DNA of 64,000 nucleotides. Source: Bradyrhizobium cosmicum (lineage in GTDB: Bacteria > Pseudomonadota > Alphaproteobacteria > Rhizobiales > Xanthobacteraceae). The stretch is from positions 7,039,501 through 7,103,500 of the forward strand of contig NZ_CP041656.2 of the NCBI RefSeq assembly GCF_007290395.2. Direction: 5' to 3'. Shown here piece by piece: positions 50,886-59,695 of the stretch; position 1 is the first letter of the stretch, and each line of letters starts with the position of its first letter. The notes beneath the pieces were generated by a model. It was given only the letters and a program-made list of their open reading frames with translations, searched no databases and was not told where the DNA came from. Position numbers and translations under genes: made by a program.

Positions 50886-52631
50886 ATGGCGATCCGCCGC
50901 CGCGATTTCCTTAAGAATGCAGGCATTGTCGCAGCATCGCTGAGCCTGCCGAGACCGGCGCCTAGCGCCGAGACCGCGAGCATTTACGACCTCGAACGGT
51001 TCGGCAATGCGCGCATTCTGCACACCACCGACACCCATGCGCAGCTCAACCCGGTCTATGTCCGCGAGCCCAGCGTCAATATCGGCGTCGGTGAGATGGC
51101 GGGCCGGCCGCCGCATCTGGTCGGCCGCGCCTTCCTGGAGCGCTTCGGGGTCCGGGCCGACAGTGCCGATGCCTATGCCTTCAGCTGCCTTGAGTTCGAG
51201 AAGTCAGCGGCGCGCTTTGGCAAGCTCGGCGGCTTCGCCCATCTGAAGACGCTGATCGATCGGCTGCGGGGCGACGCCGGCGATGGGCGTTCGCTGCTGG
51301 TCGACGGCGGCGACCTCTGGCAGGGCACCGCGCTTGCCAACGTCATGCAGGGGCGCGACATGGTCGAGGTCGCCAATCTGCTCGGCATCGAGGCGATGAC
51401 CGGGCACTGGGAATTCACCTATGGCGAGCAGGTGCTGCGCGACAATCTTGAGCGCTTCAAGGGCGAGTTTCTGGCACAGAACGTCTTCCTGACCGAGGAA
51501 GCGGCGTTCAACGATGCCCCCGCCTTCGACAAGGCGAGCGGGCGCGTGTTCAAGCCGTCCGTGATCAGGGAGCTCGGCGGCCATCGCGTCGCGATCGTCG
51601 GCCAGGCTTTTCCCTACGTGCCGATCGCGCATCCCAAGCGGTTCACGCCGGACTGGACCTTTGGCATCCGCGAGGAGGAATTGCAGAAGCACGTCGATGC
51701 CTTGCGCGGCAACGGCAAGGTCGATGCCGTCATCCTGCTGTCGCACAATGGCATGGACGTCGACCTCAAGCTCGCAAGCCGCGTCACCGGCATCGACGTC
51801 ATCCTCGGCGGCCATACCCATGACGCGATCCCGCAGCCGGTCGCGGTGAAGAACGCGGGCGGTACGACGCTCGTGACCAATGCCGGCTCCAACGGGAAGT
51901 TTTTGGGAGTGCTCGATCTCGCACTCGACAAGGGCAAGGTCAGCGACGTCAGATATCGTCTGCTGCCGGTCTATTCCGAGCTGCTGAAACCCGATCCTGC
52001 CATGGCCGAGTTGATCGGCCGGGTCCGCGCACCGCACGTGGCCGACTGGTCCGACAGGATCGCAACGCCTGACCGCCTGCTCTATCGCCGCGACAATTTC
52101 GCCGGTCCCATCGACGAGCTGATCTGCGCCGCGTTGCGCACCGAGCTCGACGCCGAGATCGCGCTGTCGCCGGGCTTCCGCTGGGGCGTCACCGCGCTGC
52201 CAGGCCAGCCGCTGACGATGGAGGATTTGCTCGCGGAGACCGCGATCACCTATCCCGAGACCTATGTGCAGGAGATGACCGGCGCAGAGATCAAGGACGT
52301 GCTGGAAGACATCTGCGACAATCTCTTCAATGCCGATCCCTATTACCAGCAAGGCGGCGACATGGTGCGCGCCGGCGGGCTCGGCTACACCTGCACGCCG
52401 AATGCCGCGATCGGCAGCCGCATCTCCGATGTGAGGGTCCATGGCGGCAAGGCGCTGAGCGCAAGCCATCGCTACAAGGTCGCGGGCTGGGCCTCGATCA
52501 ACGGCCGGCAGGGCGCGCCGGTATGGGACGTGGTGGCCAAATATCTGCGCTCGGGCCGGATGTTTCAGGAGCGGCTCGGCTCAGGCGTCACGCTGAAGGG
52601 CGTCGACGGCAATCCGGGCATCGCGGGATAG
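50886..52631 (+). CDS. soxB: Sulfur-oxidation thiol sulfatase SoxB
   Basis: 581-residue di-manganese hydrolase that releases sulfate from SoxY-bound thiosulfate. Twin-arginine signal MAIRRRDFLKNAG. Metal-site motifs: ILHTTDTHAQLNPV, VDGGDLWQGTALA, GHWEFTYG, LLSHNGMDVD and ILGGHTHDAI. The start at 50886 begins the Tat signal; 54 bases separate it from soxK. Last gene of the cluster here: soxCD is absent. Confidence 0.96.
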   Translation: MAIRRRDFLKNAGIVAASLSLPRPAPSAETASIYDLERFGNARILHTTDTHAQLNPVYVREPSVNIGVGEMAGRPPHLVGRAFLERFGVRADSADAYAFSCLEFEKSAARFGKLGGFAHLKTLIDRLRGDAGDGRSLLVDGGDLWQGTALANVMQGRDMVEVANLLGIEAMTGHWEFTYGEQVLRDNLERFKGEFLAQNVFLTEEAAFNDAPAFDKASGRVFKPSVIRELGGHRVAIVGQAFPYVPIAHPKRFTPDWTFGIREEELQKHVDALRGNGKVDAVILLSHNGMDVDLKLASRVTGIDVILGGHTHDAIPQPVAVKNAGGTTLVTNAGSNGKFLGVLDLALDKGKVSDVRYRLLPVYSELLKPDPAMAELIGRVRAPHVADWSDRIATPDRLLYRRDNFAGPIDELICAALRTELDAEIALSPGFRWGVTALPGQPLTMEDLLAETAITYPETYVQEMTGAEIKDVLEDICDNLFNADPYYQQGGDMVRAGGLGYTCTPNAAIGSRISDVRVHGGKALSASHRYKVAGWASINGRQGAPVWDVVAKYLRSGRMFQERLGSGVTLKGVDGNPGIAG

Positions 52632-52814
52632 GGCGGCCGGAGGCTTTTGTGGCACAACGCAACACCACGCGCGGTGTCAGGTGGGGTGAGTACCCAATCC
52701 CACCACGCGCAATAAAAATCTTCTAAATTTTCTCGTCTACACAGTGAATTGCTTCTCTCTATAATAGCCGGCGTAGTAGAATCTTCAAAAGTCAGTTCCA
52801 CGCCGGGTCTTGCC
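52632..52814. other. Promoter region of the persulfide dioxygenase gene
   Basis: AT-rich stretch with TATAAT at 52760-52765, 50 bases before the ATG, a possible -10 element. No good -35 match at 17 bases. Suggests the downstream gene is transcribed separately from sox. Confidence 0.4.
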
Positions 52815-53855
52815 ATGATCTTCCGCCAGCTCTTCGACAGCGTTTCGGGCACCTATAGTTACGTCCTCGCCAGCCGCCACGGCGGCGAGGCGCTGATCCT
52901 CGATCCTGTGCTGGAGAAGGTCGACCGCTATTGCCAGCTGCTGCGCGAGCTCGACCTCAAGCTGGTGAAGGCGGTCGATACCCACTTGCACGCCGATCAC
53001 GTCACCGGCCTCGGCGAGCTGCGCGACCGCACCCATTGCATGACCGTGATGGGCGACCAGACCAAGGCCGACGTGGTGGCGATGCGGGTTGCCGACGGCG
53101 ACAAGGTGACCATCGAGGGCCTGTCGCTCGACGTGATGTACACGCCGGGCCACACCGACGATTCCTATTCCTACCTGATGGGCGACCGCGTCTTCACCGG
53201 CGACACGCTGCTGATCCGCGGCACTGGCCGCACCGATTTCCAGAACGGCTCGTCGCGTGCGCAATACGATTCGATCTTCAACCGCCTGCTCAAGCTGCCG
53301 GACGAGACCATGGTGTTCCCGGCGCATGACTACAAGGGCGACACCGTCTCCACCATCGGCGAGGAGCGTCGCTACAATCCGCGCCTCCAGGTGCGCTCGG
53401 TCGATGAATATATCGAGCTGATGGCCAATTTGAAGCTGCCCAATCCGAAGATGATGGACGTGGCAGTGCCCGCCAACATGCATGTCGGCCTGCATCAGGA
53501 GGAGCTGGAGAAAGAGGGCCGCGCGCTGAGCGCGGTCGAGGCGATCCGCGTCCTCGGCCGGCCCGATATCCTGCTGGTCGATCTGCGCGAGAGCAACGAG
53601 CGGATGAAGCACGGCATGCTCGAGGGCGCGCTGCACACACCCTATCCGAGCGTCGAGGAAAGTCTGAAGCCCGGCGGCATGCTGCGCGAGGTCGCGGCCG
53701 CCACCGGCCGCCGCGTGGTGTTCTTCTGCGCCTTCGGCGAGCGCTCGGCGATGGCGGTGGCCGCAGCGAAGCAAGCCGGATTGTCCAACACGGCGCACAT
53801 CGCCGGCGGCATCGACGCCTGGAAGAAGGCGGGCGGACCGATCGTGCACGGCTGA
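52815..53855 (+). CDS. Persulfide dioxygenase-rhodanese fusion (PRF/ETHE1 type)
   Basis: 346 residues. The N-terminal metallo-beta-lactamase domain has TH57-L-H59-A-D61-H62, YTPGHTDDSYSY and FTGDTLLIRGTGRTDFQNGS as in ETHE1-type persulfide dioxygenases, which oxidise glutathione persulfide to sulfite. The C-terminal rhodanese domain (from about residue 255) has C305 in FFCAFGERSAM, able to move sulfane sulfur to or from the first site. Natural fusions of this kind exist (PRF, CstB). It is directly downstream of soxB and may finish the oxidation of sulfane sulfur. Confidence 0.92.
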   Translation: MIFRQLFDSVSGTYSYVLASRHGGEALILDPVLEKVDRYCQLLRELDLKLVKAVDTHLHADHVTGLGELRDRTHCMTVMGDQTKADVVAMRVADGDKVTIEGLSLDVMYTPGHTDDSYSYLMGDRVFTGDTLLIRGTGRTDFQNGSSRAQYDSIFNRLLKLPDETMVFPAHDYKGDTVSTIGEERRYNPRLQVRSVDEYIELMANLKLPNPKMMDVAVPANMHVGLHQEELEKEGRALSAVEAIRVLGRPDILLVDLRESNERMKHGMLEGALHTPYPSVEESLKPGGMLREVAAATGRRVVFFCAFGERSAMAVAAAKQAGLSNTAHIAGGIDAWKKAGGPIVHG

Positions 53856-53939
53856 GGGCCAGCCGAGACTTGAGATAAGTCAGGAACCGCACATATTTTG
53901 CGGGTAGAATCGGATGACGCATCACCATCCGGGATCAGC

Positions 53940-54104
53940 ATGGCCAAGATCGGGAAGACGACCGCCAAGCCGAGCGAGCCGCCCAAGAAGGCGGACGACA
54001 AGGCAAAGAAGCCGTCGCATCTGCACGACGACGACGACTACGAAGACGGCGATATGGCAACGCCAAAACGCGATCGCTACGGCGAGGATGACGAACCGTT
54101 GTGA
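53940..54104 (+). CDS. Small charged protein (54 aa)
   Basis: A highly charged protein, lysine-rich first (MAKIGKTTAKPSEPPKKADD) then acidic (LHDDDDYEDGDM), with no hydrophobic core, probably disordered. A weak ribosome site (GGGA) lies 8 bases upstream. Function unknown; might bind nucleic acid or be a spurious frame, though the composition is unlike an antisense frame. Confidence 0.5.
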   Translation: MAKIGKTTAKPSEPPKKADDKAKKPSHLHDDDDYEDGDMATPKRDRYGEDDEPL

Positions 54105-54239
54105 CGGTCCTCCGCTGTCGCCTCTGCGTTCGCAGGGATGACAGGTGGGCCGCGCTACCTGCCATGCGCCGGCGTTCATGGACAAATAACTGCTGTCCCC
54201 GATAGTTTGCGCTCCCATCGGGAGTGAAACGGAACTGCA

Positions 54240-55445
54240 ATGGTCGATGTTCTCGCTGCACCGCAGCAAGGCAAGGCGGACAGCGCGCTGCGCACGCTGA
54301 CCGGGATTTCGATCGCGCATTGGGTCAGCCATTTCCATCTGCTGGTCCTGCCGATGCTGTTCCCGTTCCTGAAGGGTCAACTCGGCGTCGGCTATGTCGA
54401 GCTCGGGTTCGCGCTCACAGTCTCCGCGGTCGTGTCCGGGCTGACGCAGGCGCCGACCGGCTATCTCGTCGACCATTTCGGCGCACGCAGGATCCTGCTG
54501 GGCGGACTGACGCTGGGAGGGCTCGCGCTGATCCTGCTGGGGCTGCATCTGAGCTACGCCTCGCTGATCGCCTGCGCCGTGCTGCTTGGCCTTGCCAACA
54601 GCGTCTATCATCCTGCCGATTACGCCATCCTCGCCGAGCACATGGACGAGGCGCGGATGGGCCGCGCGTTCTCGATCCACACCTTCGCCGGCTATCTCGG
54701 CGGCGCGGTTGCGCCAGCGATCGTTGCCGCACTCGTCACCGTGTCCGGCGGCACGGGTGCGCTGTTCGCGGCGGGCGCGATCGGCGTGCTGGTCGCGCTG
54801 CTGCTCGTCGTCATGAACATTCCCGATGCCGGCGCGCACAAGACAAAGCCCGGCAGCGAAACCGCGCCGAAGCAGGCGGTGATCACGCCGGCGCTGATCA
54901 CACTCACGGTGCTGTTCACGCTGCTCAGCCTGTCGGTTGCCGGCGTCAACAATTTCGGCGTGGTGGCGCTGATGAGCGGTTATGGCGCGTCCTACTCCGC
55001 CGCCAACGTCGCGCTGACCGCCTTCCTCGCCTCGAGCGCCATCGGCGTGCTCGCGGGCGGCTTCCTTGCCGACCACACCGAGCGCCACGGCTATGTCGCC
55101 GCCGCCTGCTTTGCCGCCAACGCGGCAATCGTGCTGCTGATCGCGCTGGTGACGCTGCCGGGCTGGGCGCTGACCGTGACGATGGCGACCGCGGGATTTC
55201 TCTCCGGCGTGATCGCACCCTCGCGCGACATGCTGGTGCGCAACGCCGCGCCTCCCGGCGCCGCTGGCCGCGCCTTCGGCATCGTCTCCACCGGCTTCAA
55301 TCTCGGCGGCATCGTCAGCCCGCTGCTGTTCGGCTGGATCATGGATCAGAGCGCGCCGCACTGGGTGTTCGGGGCGTCGGTAATCTTCATGCTGGCGACG
55401 GTGGTGCTGTCGCCGTTCACGGAGCGGAAGCCGGCGAAGGCGTAG
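54240..55445 (+). CDS. Major facilitator superfamily transporter
   Basis: 401 residues with about 12 membrane segments. N-terminal ISIAHWVSHFHLLVLPMLFP and YLVDHFGARRILLGGLTLGG are typical of the fosmidomycin-resistance/NarK-like group. Substrate unknown. 194 bases before the amidohydrolase gene on the same strand. Confidence 0.87.
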   Translation: MVDVLAAPQQGKADSALRTLTGISIAHWVSHFHLLVLPMLFPFLKGQLGVGYVELGFALTVSAVVSGLTQAPTGYLVDHFGARRILLGGLTLGGLALILLGLHLSYASLIACAVLLGLANSVYHPADYAILAEHMDEARMGRAFSIHTFAGYLGGAVAPAIVAALVTVSGGTGALFAAGAIGVLVALLLVVMNIPDAGAHKTKPGSETAPKQAVITPALITLTVLFTLLSLSVAGVNNFGVVALMSGYGASYSAANVALTAFLASSAIGVLAGGFLADHTERHGYVAAACFAANAAIVLLIALVTLPGWALTVTMATAGFLSGVIAPSRDMLVRNAAPPGAAGRAFGIVSTGFNLGGIVSPLLFGWIMDQSAPHWVFGASVIFMLATVVLSPFTERKPAKA

Positions 55446-55459
55446 TCAAGAATTCGACT

Positions 55460-55602
55460 GTCGTCCCCGCGAAGGCGGGAACCCATAACCCCAGGGAGAA
55501 ATTTCTGCGCGAAGCTGATCACTCCGAGTCTTCGCCAAACTCCTCCTTGTGGCTATGGGTCCCGGATCTACGCTCCGCTTCGCTGCGCTTGTCCGGGACG
55601 AC
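55460..55602. repeat. Palindromic intergenic repeat, family C (copy 3, inverted)
   Basis: Starts GTCGTCCCCGCGAAGGCGGG and ends GCGCTTGTCCGGGACGAC; it is the element of 13924-14056 read in the opposite direction. Lies between tandem plus-strand genes. Confidence 0.75.
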
Positions 55603-55638
55603 GAAGAGAAACAACAAAACAAAACGGGAAGAAACACC

Positions 55639-57354
55639 ATGAGCACCCCTGATCTCGTGATCCGCGGCGGCACCGTTGCGGATGGAAGCGGCGGCGAGCT
55701 GTTCGAGGCTGATGTCGCCATTACCGGCGGTAGGGTCAGCGAGGTCGGCAAGGTTTCGGCCAATGGCAAAGAAGAGATCGACGCGCGCGGCAAGCTGGTG
55801 ACGCCGGGCTTCGTCGACGTGCACACCCATTACGACGGCCAGGTCACCTGGAGCCAGGACATCACGCCGTCGTCGCAGAACGGCGTCACCACCGCGATCA
55901 TGGGCAATTGCGGCGTTGGTTTTGCGCCGTGCAAGCCCGCCGACCACACCCGCCTGATCCAGCTCATGGAAGGCGTCGAGGACATTCCCGAGCCGGTGCT
56001 GAGCGCCGGCATTCCATGGGCGTGGGAAAGCTTCCCCGACTACATGGACTGGCTCGCCAAGCGCGATTTCGACATCGACGTCGGCGCGCAGCTGCCGCAC
56101 GCGGCGCTGCGGGTCTATGTGATGGGCGAGCGCGGCGCGCGCCGCGATCCCTCGACCGCCGAAGACAACGCGGCGATGGCGAAGCTCGCGGGCGAGGCGG
56201 TGCGCTCCGGCGCGCTCGGCTTCTCGACCTCGCGCACACTCAACCACCGCACCTCCACCGGCGATTTCACGCCGACGTTGAAGGCCGGCGAGGACGAGCT
56301 CACGGCAATCGCGGGCGCGATGCACAGCCAGGGCCGCAGCGTGCTGCAATTCGTGCTCGATCTCTCGACCATCCACGAAGATCTGCCGATGATGCTGAGG
56401 GTGGCCGACGCCACCAAGTGCCCGATCTCGTTCTCGATCACGCAGAACGACAAGGCGCCCAACCGCTGGCGGCAGACGCTGGACGAGATCAACGCGGCGG
56501 CCAAGCGCGGCCTCTCCATCACCGCGCAGATCGCGGCGCGGCCCGTGGGCTTGCTGCTCGGATTGGAGCTGTCGCGCAATCCGTTCCAGACCCATCCGAG
56601 CTACAAGGCCATCGCGCATCTGCCGCTGAAGGAGCGGCTGGCGCGTCTGCATCAATCCGAGGTCCGCAAGGCGATCCTCAGCGAGACGGCGACCGCGACC
56701 GACGATCCGCTGTTCTTCCGGCCCAACTACGACAAGATGTTCCTGCTCGGCGATCCCCCCGATTATGAGCAGCCGCCGGAGAACGCGCTGGGCCCGCAGG
56801 CGCGCCAGCAGGGGCGTCAACCGGAGGAGCTCGCCTACGACGCGATGCTATCGGACGAGGGCAAGGGCATGCTCTACGTACCGTTCCTCAACTACGCCGA
56901 CGGAAATCTCGATGCGACGCGCGAGATGCTGATCGATCCGCAATCGGTGCCGGGCCTGTCCGACGGCGGTGCGCATTGCGGCATCATCTGCGATGCCAGC
57001 TTCCCGACCTATCTGCTGACGCACTGGACGCGTGACCGCAAGCGCGGCGAGAAGCTCTCGATCCCGTTCGTGGTCGCGGCGCAGTCGCGCAAGACCGCGC
57101 TCTCCGTCGGCCTCACCGATCGCGGGCTGATCGCGCCCGGCTACAAGGCCGACGTCAACGTCATCGACTACGACCGGCTGCATCTGCATCCGCCGAAGGT
57201 GCATTACGATCTGCCGGTCGGCGGGCGGCGGCTGTTGCAGGATGTCGACGGCTACGAGGCGACGATCGTGTCGGGCGTGGTGACGCGGCGCCACGGCGAG
57301 GCCACGGGACAGCGGCCGGGGAAGCTGATTCGGGGCGCGCAGGGGATGAATTGA
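55639..57354 (+). CDS. N-acyl-D-amino-acid deacylase-like amidohydrolase
   Basis: 571 residues of the D-aminoacylase branch of the amidohydrolase superfamily. Metal-site motifs: PGFVDVHTHYDGQVTWSQD, GNCGVGFAPC with the bridging-ligand cysteine, TFSITQ-like central strand, and LSDGGAHCGIICDASFPTYL near the C-terminus, then GLIAPGYKADVNVIDYDRLH. It is longer than typical D-aminoacylases (about 480). Probable hydrolysis of an N-acyl or cyclic amide. GGGAAG precedes the ATG. Possibly cotranscribed with the MFS gene upstream. Confidence 0.85.
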   Translation: MSTPDLVIRGGTVADGSGGELFEADVAITGGRVSEVGKVSANGKEEIDARGKLVTPGFVDVHTHYDGQVTWSQDITPSSQNGVTTAIMGNCGVGFAPCKPADHTRLIQLMEGVEDIPEPVLSAGIPWAWESFPDYMDWLAKRDFDIDVGAQLPHAALRVYVMGERGARRDPSTAEDNAAMAKLAGEAVRSGALGFSTSRTLNHRTSTGDFTPTLKAGEDELTAIAGAMHSQGRSVLQFVLDLSTIHEDLPMMLRVADATKCPISFSITQNDKAPNRWRQTLDEINAAAKRGLSITAQIAARPVGLLLGLELSRNPFQTHPSYKAIAHLPLKERLARLHQSEVRKAILSETATATDDPLFFRPNYDKMFLLGDPPDYEQPPENALGPQARQQGRQPEELAYDAMLSDEGKGMLYVPFLNYADGNLDATREMLIDPQSVPGLSDGGAHCGIICDASFPTYLLTHWTRDRKRGEKLSIPFVVAAQSRKTALSVGLTDRGLIAPGYKADVNVIDYDRLHLHPPKVHYDLPVGGRRLLQDVDGYEATIVSGVVTRRHGEATGQRPGKLIRGAQGMN

Positions 57355-57369
57355 GCGAGGCCGCCGCTC

Positions 57370-57530
57370 ACCCTCCCCCTGGAGGGGGAGGGTCGGCTCA
57401 CATGGAGCGCAAGCGGAATGTGAGCCGGGGTGGGGTGACGGTCTCTCCCCATCCAACAGTGCCTGAGCGGAGAGATCACCCCACCCCGCTCGCGCTTCGC
57501 GCGATCGACCCTCCCCCTCCAGGGGAGGGT
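57370..57530. repeat. Palindromic intergenic repeat, CCCTCCCC family
   Basis: Left hairpin CACCCTCCCCCTGGAGGGGG and right hairpin CCCTCCCCCTCCAGGGGAGG, with inner CCGGGGTGGGGTGA and TCACCCCACCCCG pairing across. It fills the convergent gap between the amidohydrolase and MFS genes. Confidence 0.78.
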
Positions 57531-57545
57531 AAGCGAGCGCGCCCC

Positions 57546-58895
57546 TTACGTCGGCGACACCGCGCCTTTCAGCGCTGCGGCCTGCGGAGCCGCACCGCGT
57601 GTCAGCCTGGCCTTTTCCGTGTTCGGCCACAGGAGCAGCAGGCCGATCACGCCGGAGCCGACCATCACCACTGCGTTGATGGTGAAGCCGGTCATGTAGC
57701 CGTCGAGCATGTTGCCGGCGCGCTGGATCACGGTGCCCATCACGCTCGGCGCGATGATGCCCGATAGCGTGTAGAGTGCGCCGTAGATCGCGATGACCGC
57801 TCCGCGCTGCGACGCAGGGGTGAATTCTCCGAGCATCGGCGGGCAGACCACATAGATCGCGCCGCACAGACCGGAGCCGACGACGAGCAGCGCGATCTGC
57901 ATGCCGGCACCCGACACATGCGGCATCATGGCGAGGATCAGGCCGCCGAGGATCAGCGGCACCGAGCCGAGCACGCCGCGCGAGATACGCGTGGTGTAAC
58001 CGCGCGCCGTCATCACCTGCGAGATCCAGCCGGTGAGGATGACGATGGTGGCGCCGAACACCCAGGGCAGGATCGAGACGAAGCCGGCCTGGCTCTGCGA
58101 GAATCCGAGGCCCTTGACGATGAAGGGGGTGAACCAGGTGAGGCCGAGCGACAGCGCCCAATAGGCGCCGAAGGTCGCGATCACGCAGCCGAGGAAGGTG
58201 CGCGAGGTCAGAAGCTGCACATAGGGAATCTGCGGCTCATTGGCAGCGAAGGCCTGTGTATCCTCGAGCGGGCCTTCCTTGCCGAATGTCAGCCAGGCAC
58301 AGACCCAGATCAGGCCGACTACGCCGAGCGCGCCGAAGGCGTAGTGCCAGGAGTGATTGACGATGACCCAGTTCAGCGCCGGCACAGCCAGGATGACGCC
58401 GAAGGCCGAGCCCTGCGACAGGATGGCGGTCGGCAGCGTGCGCTTCTCGTCCGGGAACCATTTGTAAATCGCGTGCGCGGCGACCGAGAAGGCCGGGCCT
58501 TCACCCGCGCCCAGCACGATACGGCAGATCAGCAGCGTGGTGAAGGAGACGGTGCCGACCATCGGGAACTGCGCCAGCGCCCAGATCACCGCCAGCGTCA
58601 GCAACACCCAGCGCGTCGGGACCTTGTTGACGATGAAGCCGACCACGATGGCCGAGATCGAGAACAGGAAGAAGAACGAGGAGCCGAGCAGTCCGAATTG
58701 CTCGGCGTCGAGCTTCATGTCGGTCATGATCGGCACGCCGGCGAGACCGACGACGATCTTGTCGGCGAAGTTCACGACCATGAAGAGAAAGAGGAGAAAC
58801 GTGACTGTCCAGGCGCCCTTCGGCGTTGGCTTCGCCAAACCCTTGGATTCCCCTGCCGTCTTACCCGCCGCGGACGGCGTTCCCTGAGCGCTCAT
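57546..58895 (-). CDS. MFS transporter, anion:cation symporter (ACS) type
   Basis: 449 residues, 12 membrane segments with a basic N-terminal tail. ACS-like motifs: NFADKIVVGLAGVPIMTDMK, ICRIVLGAGEGPAFSVAAHA and YKWFPDEKRTLPTAILSQGS. Members carry organic acids such as aromatic or sugar acids. The opposing amidohydrolase gene may act on a related substrate. Confidence 0.88.
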   Translation of the reverse strand: MSAQGTPSAAGKTAGESKGLAKPTPKGAWTVTFLLFLFMVVNFADKIVVGLAGVPIMTDMKLDAEQFGLLGSSFFFLFSISAIVVGFIVNKVPTRWVLLTLAVIWALAQFPMVGTVSFTTLLICRIVLGAGEGPAFSVAAHAIYKWFPDEKRTLPTAILSQGSAFGVILAVPALNWVIVNHSWHYAFGALGVVGLIWVCAWLTFGKEGPLEDTQAFAANEPQIPYVQLLTSRTFLGCVIATFGAYWALSLGLTWFTPFIVKGLGFSQSQAGFVSILPWVFGATIVILTGWISQVMTARGYTTRISRGVLGSVPLILGGLILAMMPHVSGAGMQIALLVVGSGLCGAIYVVCPPMLGEFTPASQRGAVIAIYGALYTLSGIIAPSVMGTVIQRAGNMLDGYMTGFTINAVVMVGSGVIGLLLLWPNTEKARLTRGAAPQAAALKGAVSPT

Positions 58896-59041
58896 TATTC
58901 TCCCCGTATGTCTTTTTTGGCACTTTTATGATTTGGCCGTTGACGAAGCTAACAACGGCTTGAACGGCAACGCAACCCCGGCATTTCCACGGCAGGTGTG
59001 CTACGCAGCATTTCCGTTAATTCCGTCCGGCGCCATTGATC

Positions 59042-59695
59042 GTGCTGATTATCCGAAATCTCTCGAAGACCTTCTCCGCGGCCGGCGAACCGGTCCATGT
59101 GCTGCGCGGGGTCGATCTCGACCTCAGGGCGGGCGAACGCGTCGCGCTGACAGGTGAATCCGGCAGCGGCAAGAGCACACTGCTGCACCTGATCGCCGGG
59201 CTGGACGCCGCCGATGGCGGCACGATCCGGCTGGAGGACATCGAGGTCACCGAGCTTTCCGATGCAGGACGCGCGGTGTTGCGGCGCGACCGGATCGGCC
59301 TGGTTTTTCAGCAGTTCAATCTCATCCCCAGCCTGTCGGTCGCGGACAATCTCGCCTTTCAGGCGCGGATCGCCGGCCGGCATGATGCGGCCTGGTCCAG
59401 CGAGTTGACCGAGCGGCTCGGGCTGGAAAATCTGCTCAAGCGTTATCCAGAGCAATTATCAGGCGGCCAGCAGCAACGGGTCGCGATCGGCCGGGCGCTG
59501 GCGATAAAGCCTTCACTGCTGCTGGCGGACGAGCCGACCGGCAATCTCGACGAGGACACCGCCGAGGACGTGCTGGCGCTGACGCGCGACCTCGTCGCGC
59601 GCACCGGCTGCGGCTTCCTGATGGTGACGCACAGCCTGCATCTGGCCGGCACGCTCGATCGCCATCTCACCCTGCATGCGGGACGGATCGCATGA
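59042..59695 (+). CDS. ABC transporter ATP-binding protein (LolD/AttE-like)
   Basis: 217 residues. Walker [10 protein letters not shown], signature LSGGQQQRV, Walker B LLLADEPTGNLDE. The MacB/LolD class is recognised by QFNLIPSLSVADNLAF and TGNLDE. No ATG fits; GTG at 59042 or TTG at 59036 is the start. Overlaps the permease gene by 4 bases. With the next two genes it matches the AttEFGH-type system, where this is AttE. Confidence 0.9.
   Translation: MLIIRNLSKTFSAAGEPVHVLRGVDLDLRAGERVALTGESGSGKSTLLHLIAGLDAADGGTIRLEDIEVTELSDAGRAVLRRDRIGLVFQQFNLIPSLSVADNLAFQARIAGRHDAAWSSELTERLGLENLLKRYPEQLSGGQQQRVAIGRALAIKPSLLLADEPTGNLDEDTAEDVLALTRDLVARTGCGFLMVTHSLHLAGTLDRHLTLHAGRIA

Noticed and set aside
52650..52665. 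TGGCACAACGCAAC as a sigma-54 promoter for the persulfide dioxygenase gene
   Set aside because: The -24 half matches, but the -12 half reads AACA instead of TTGC.
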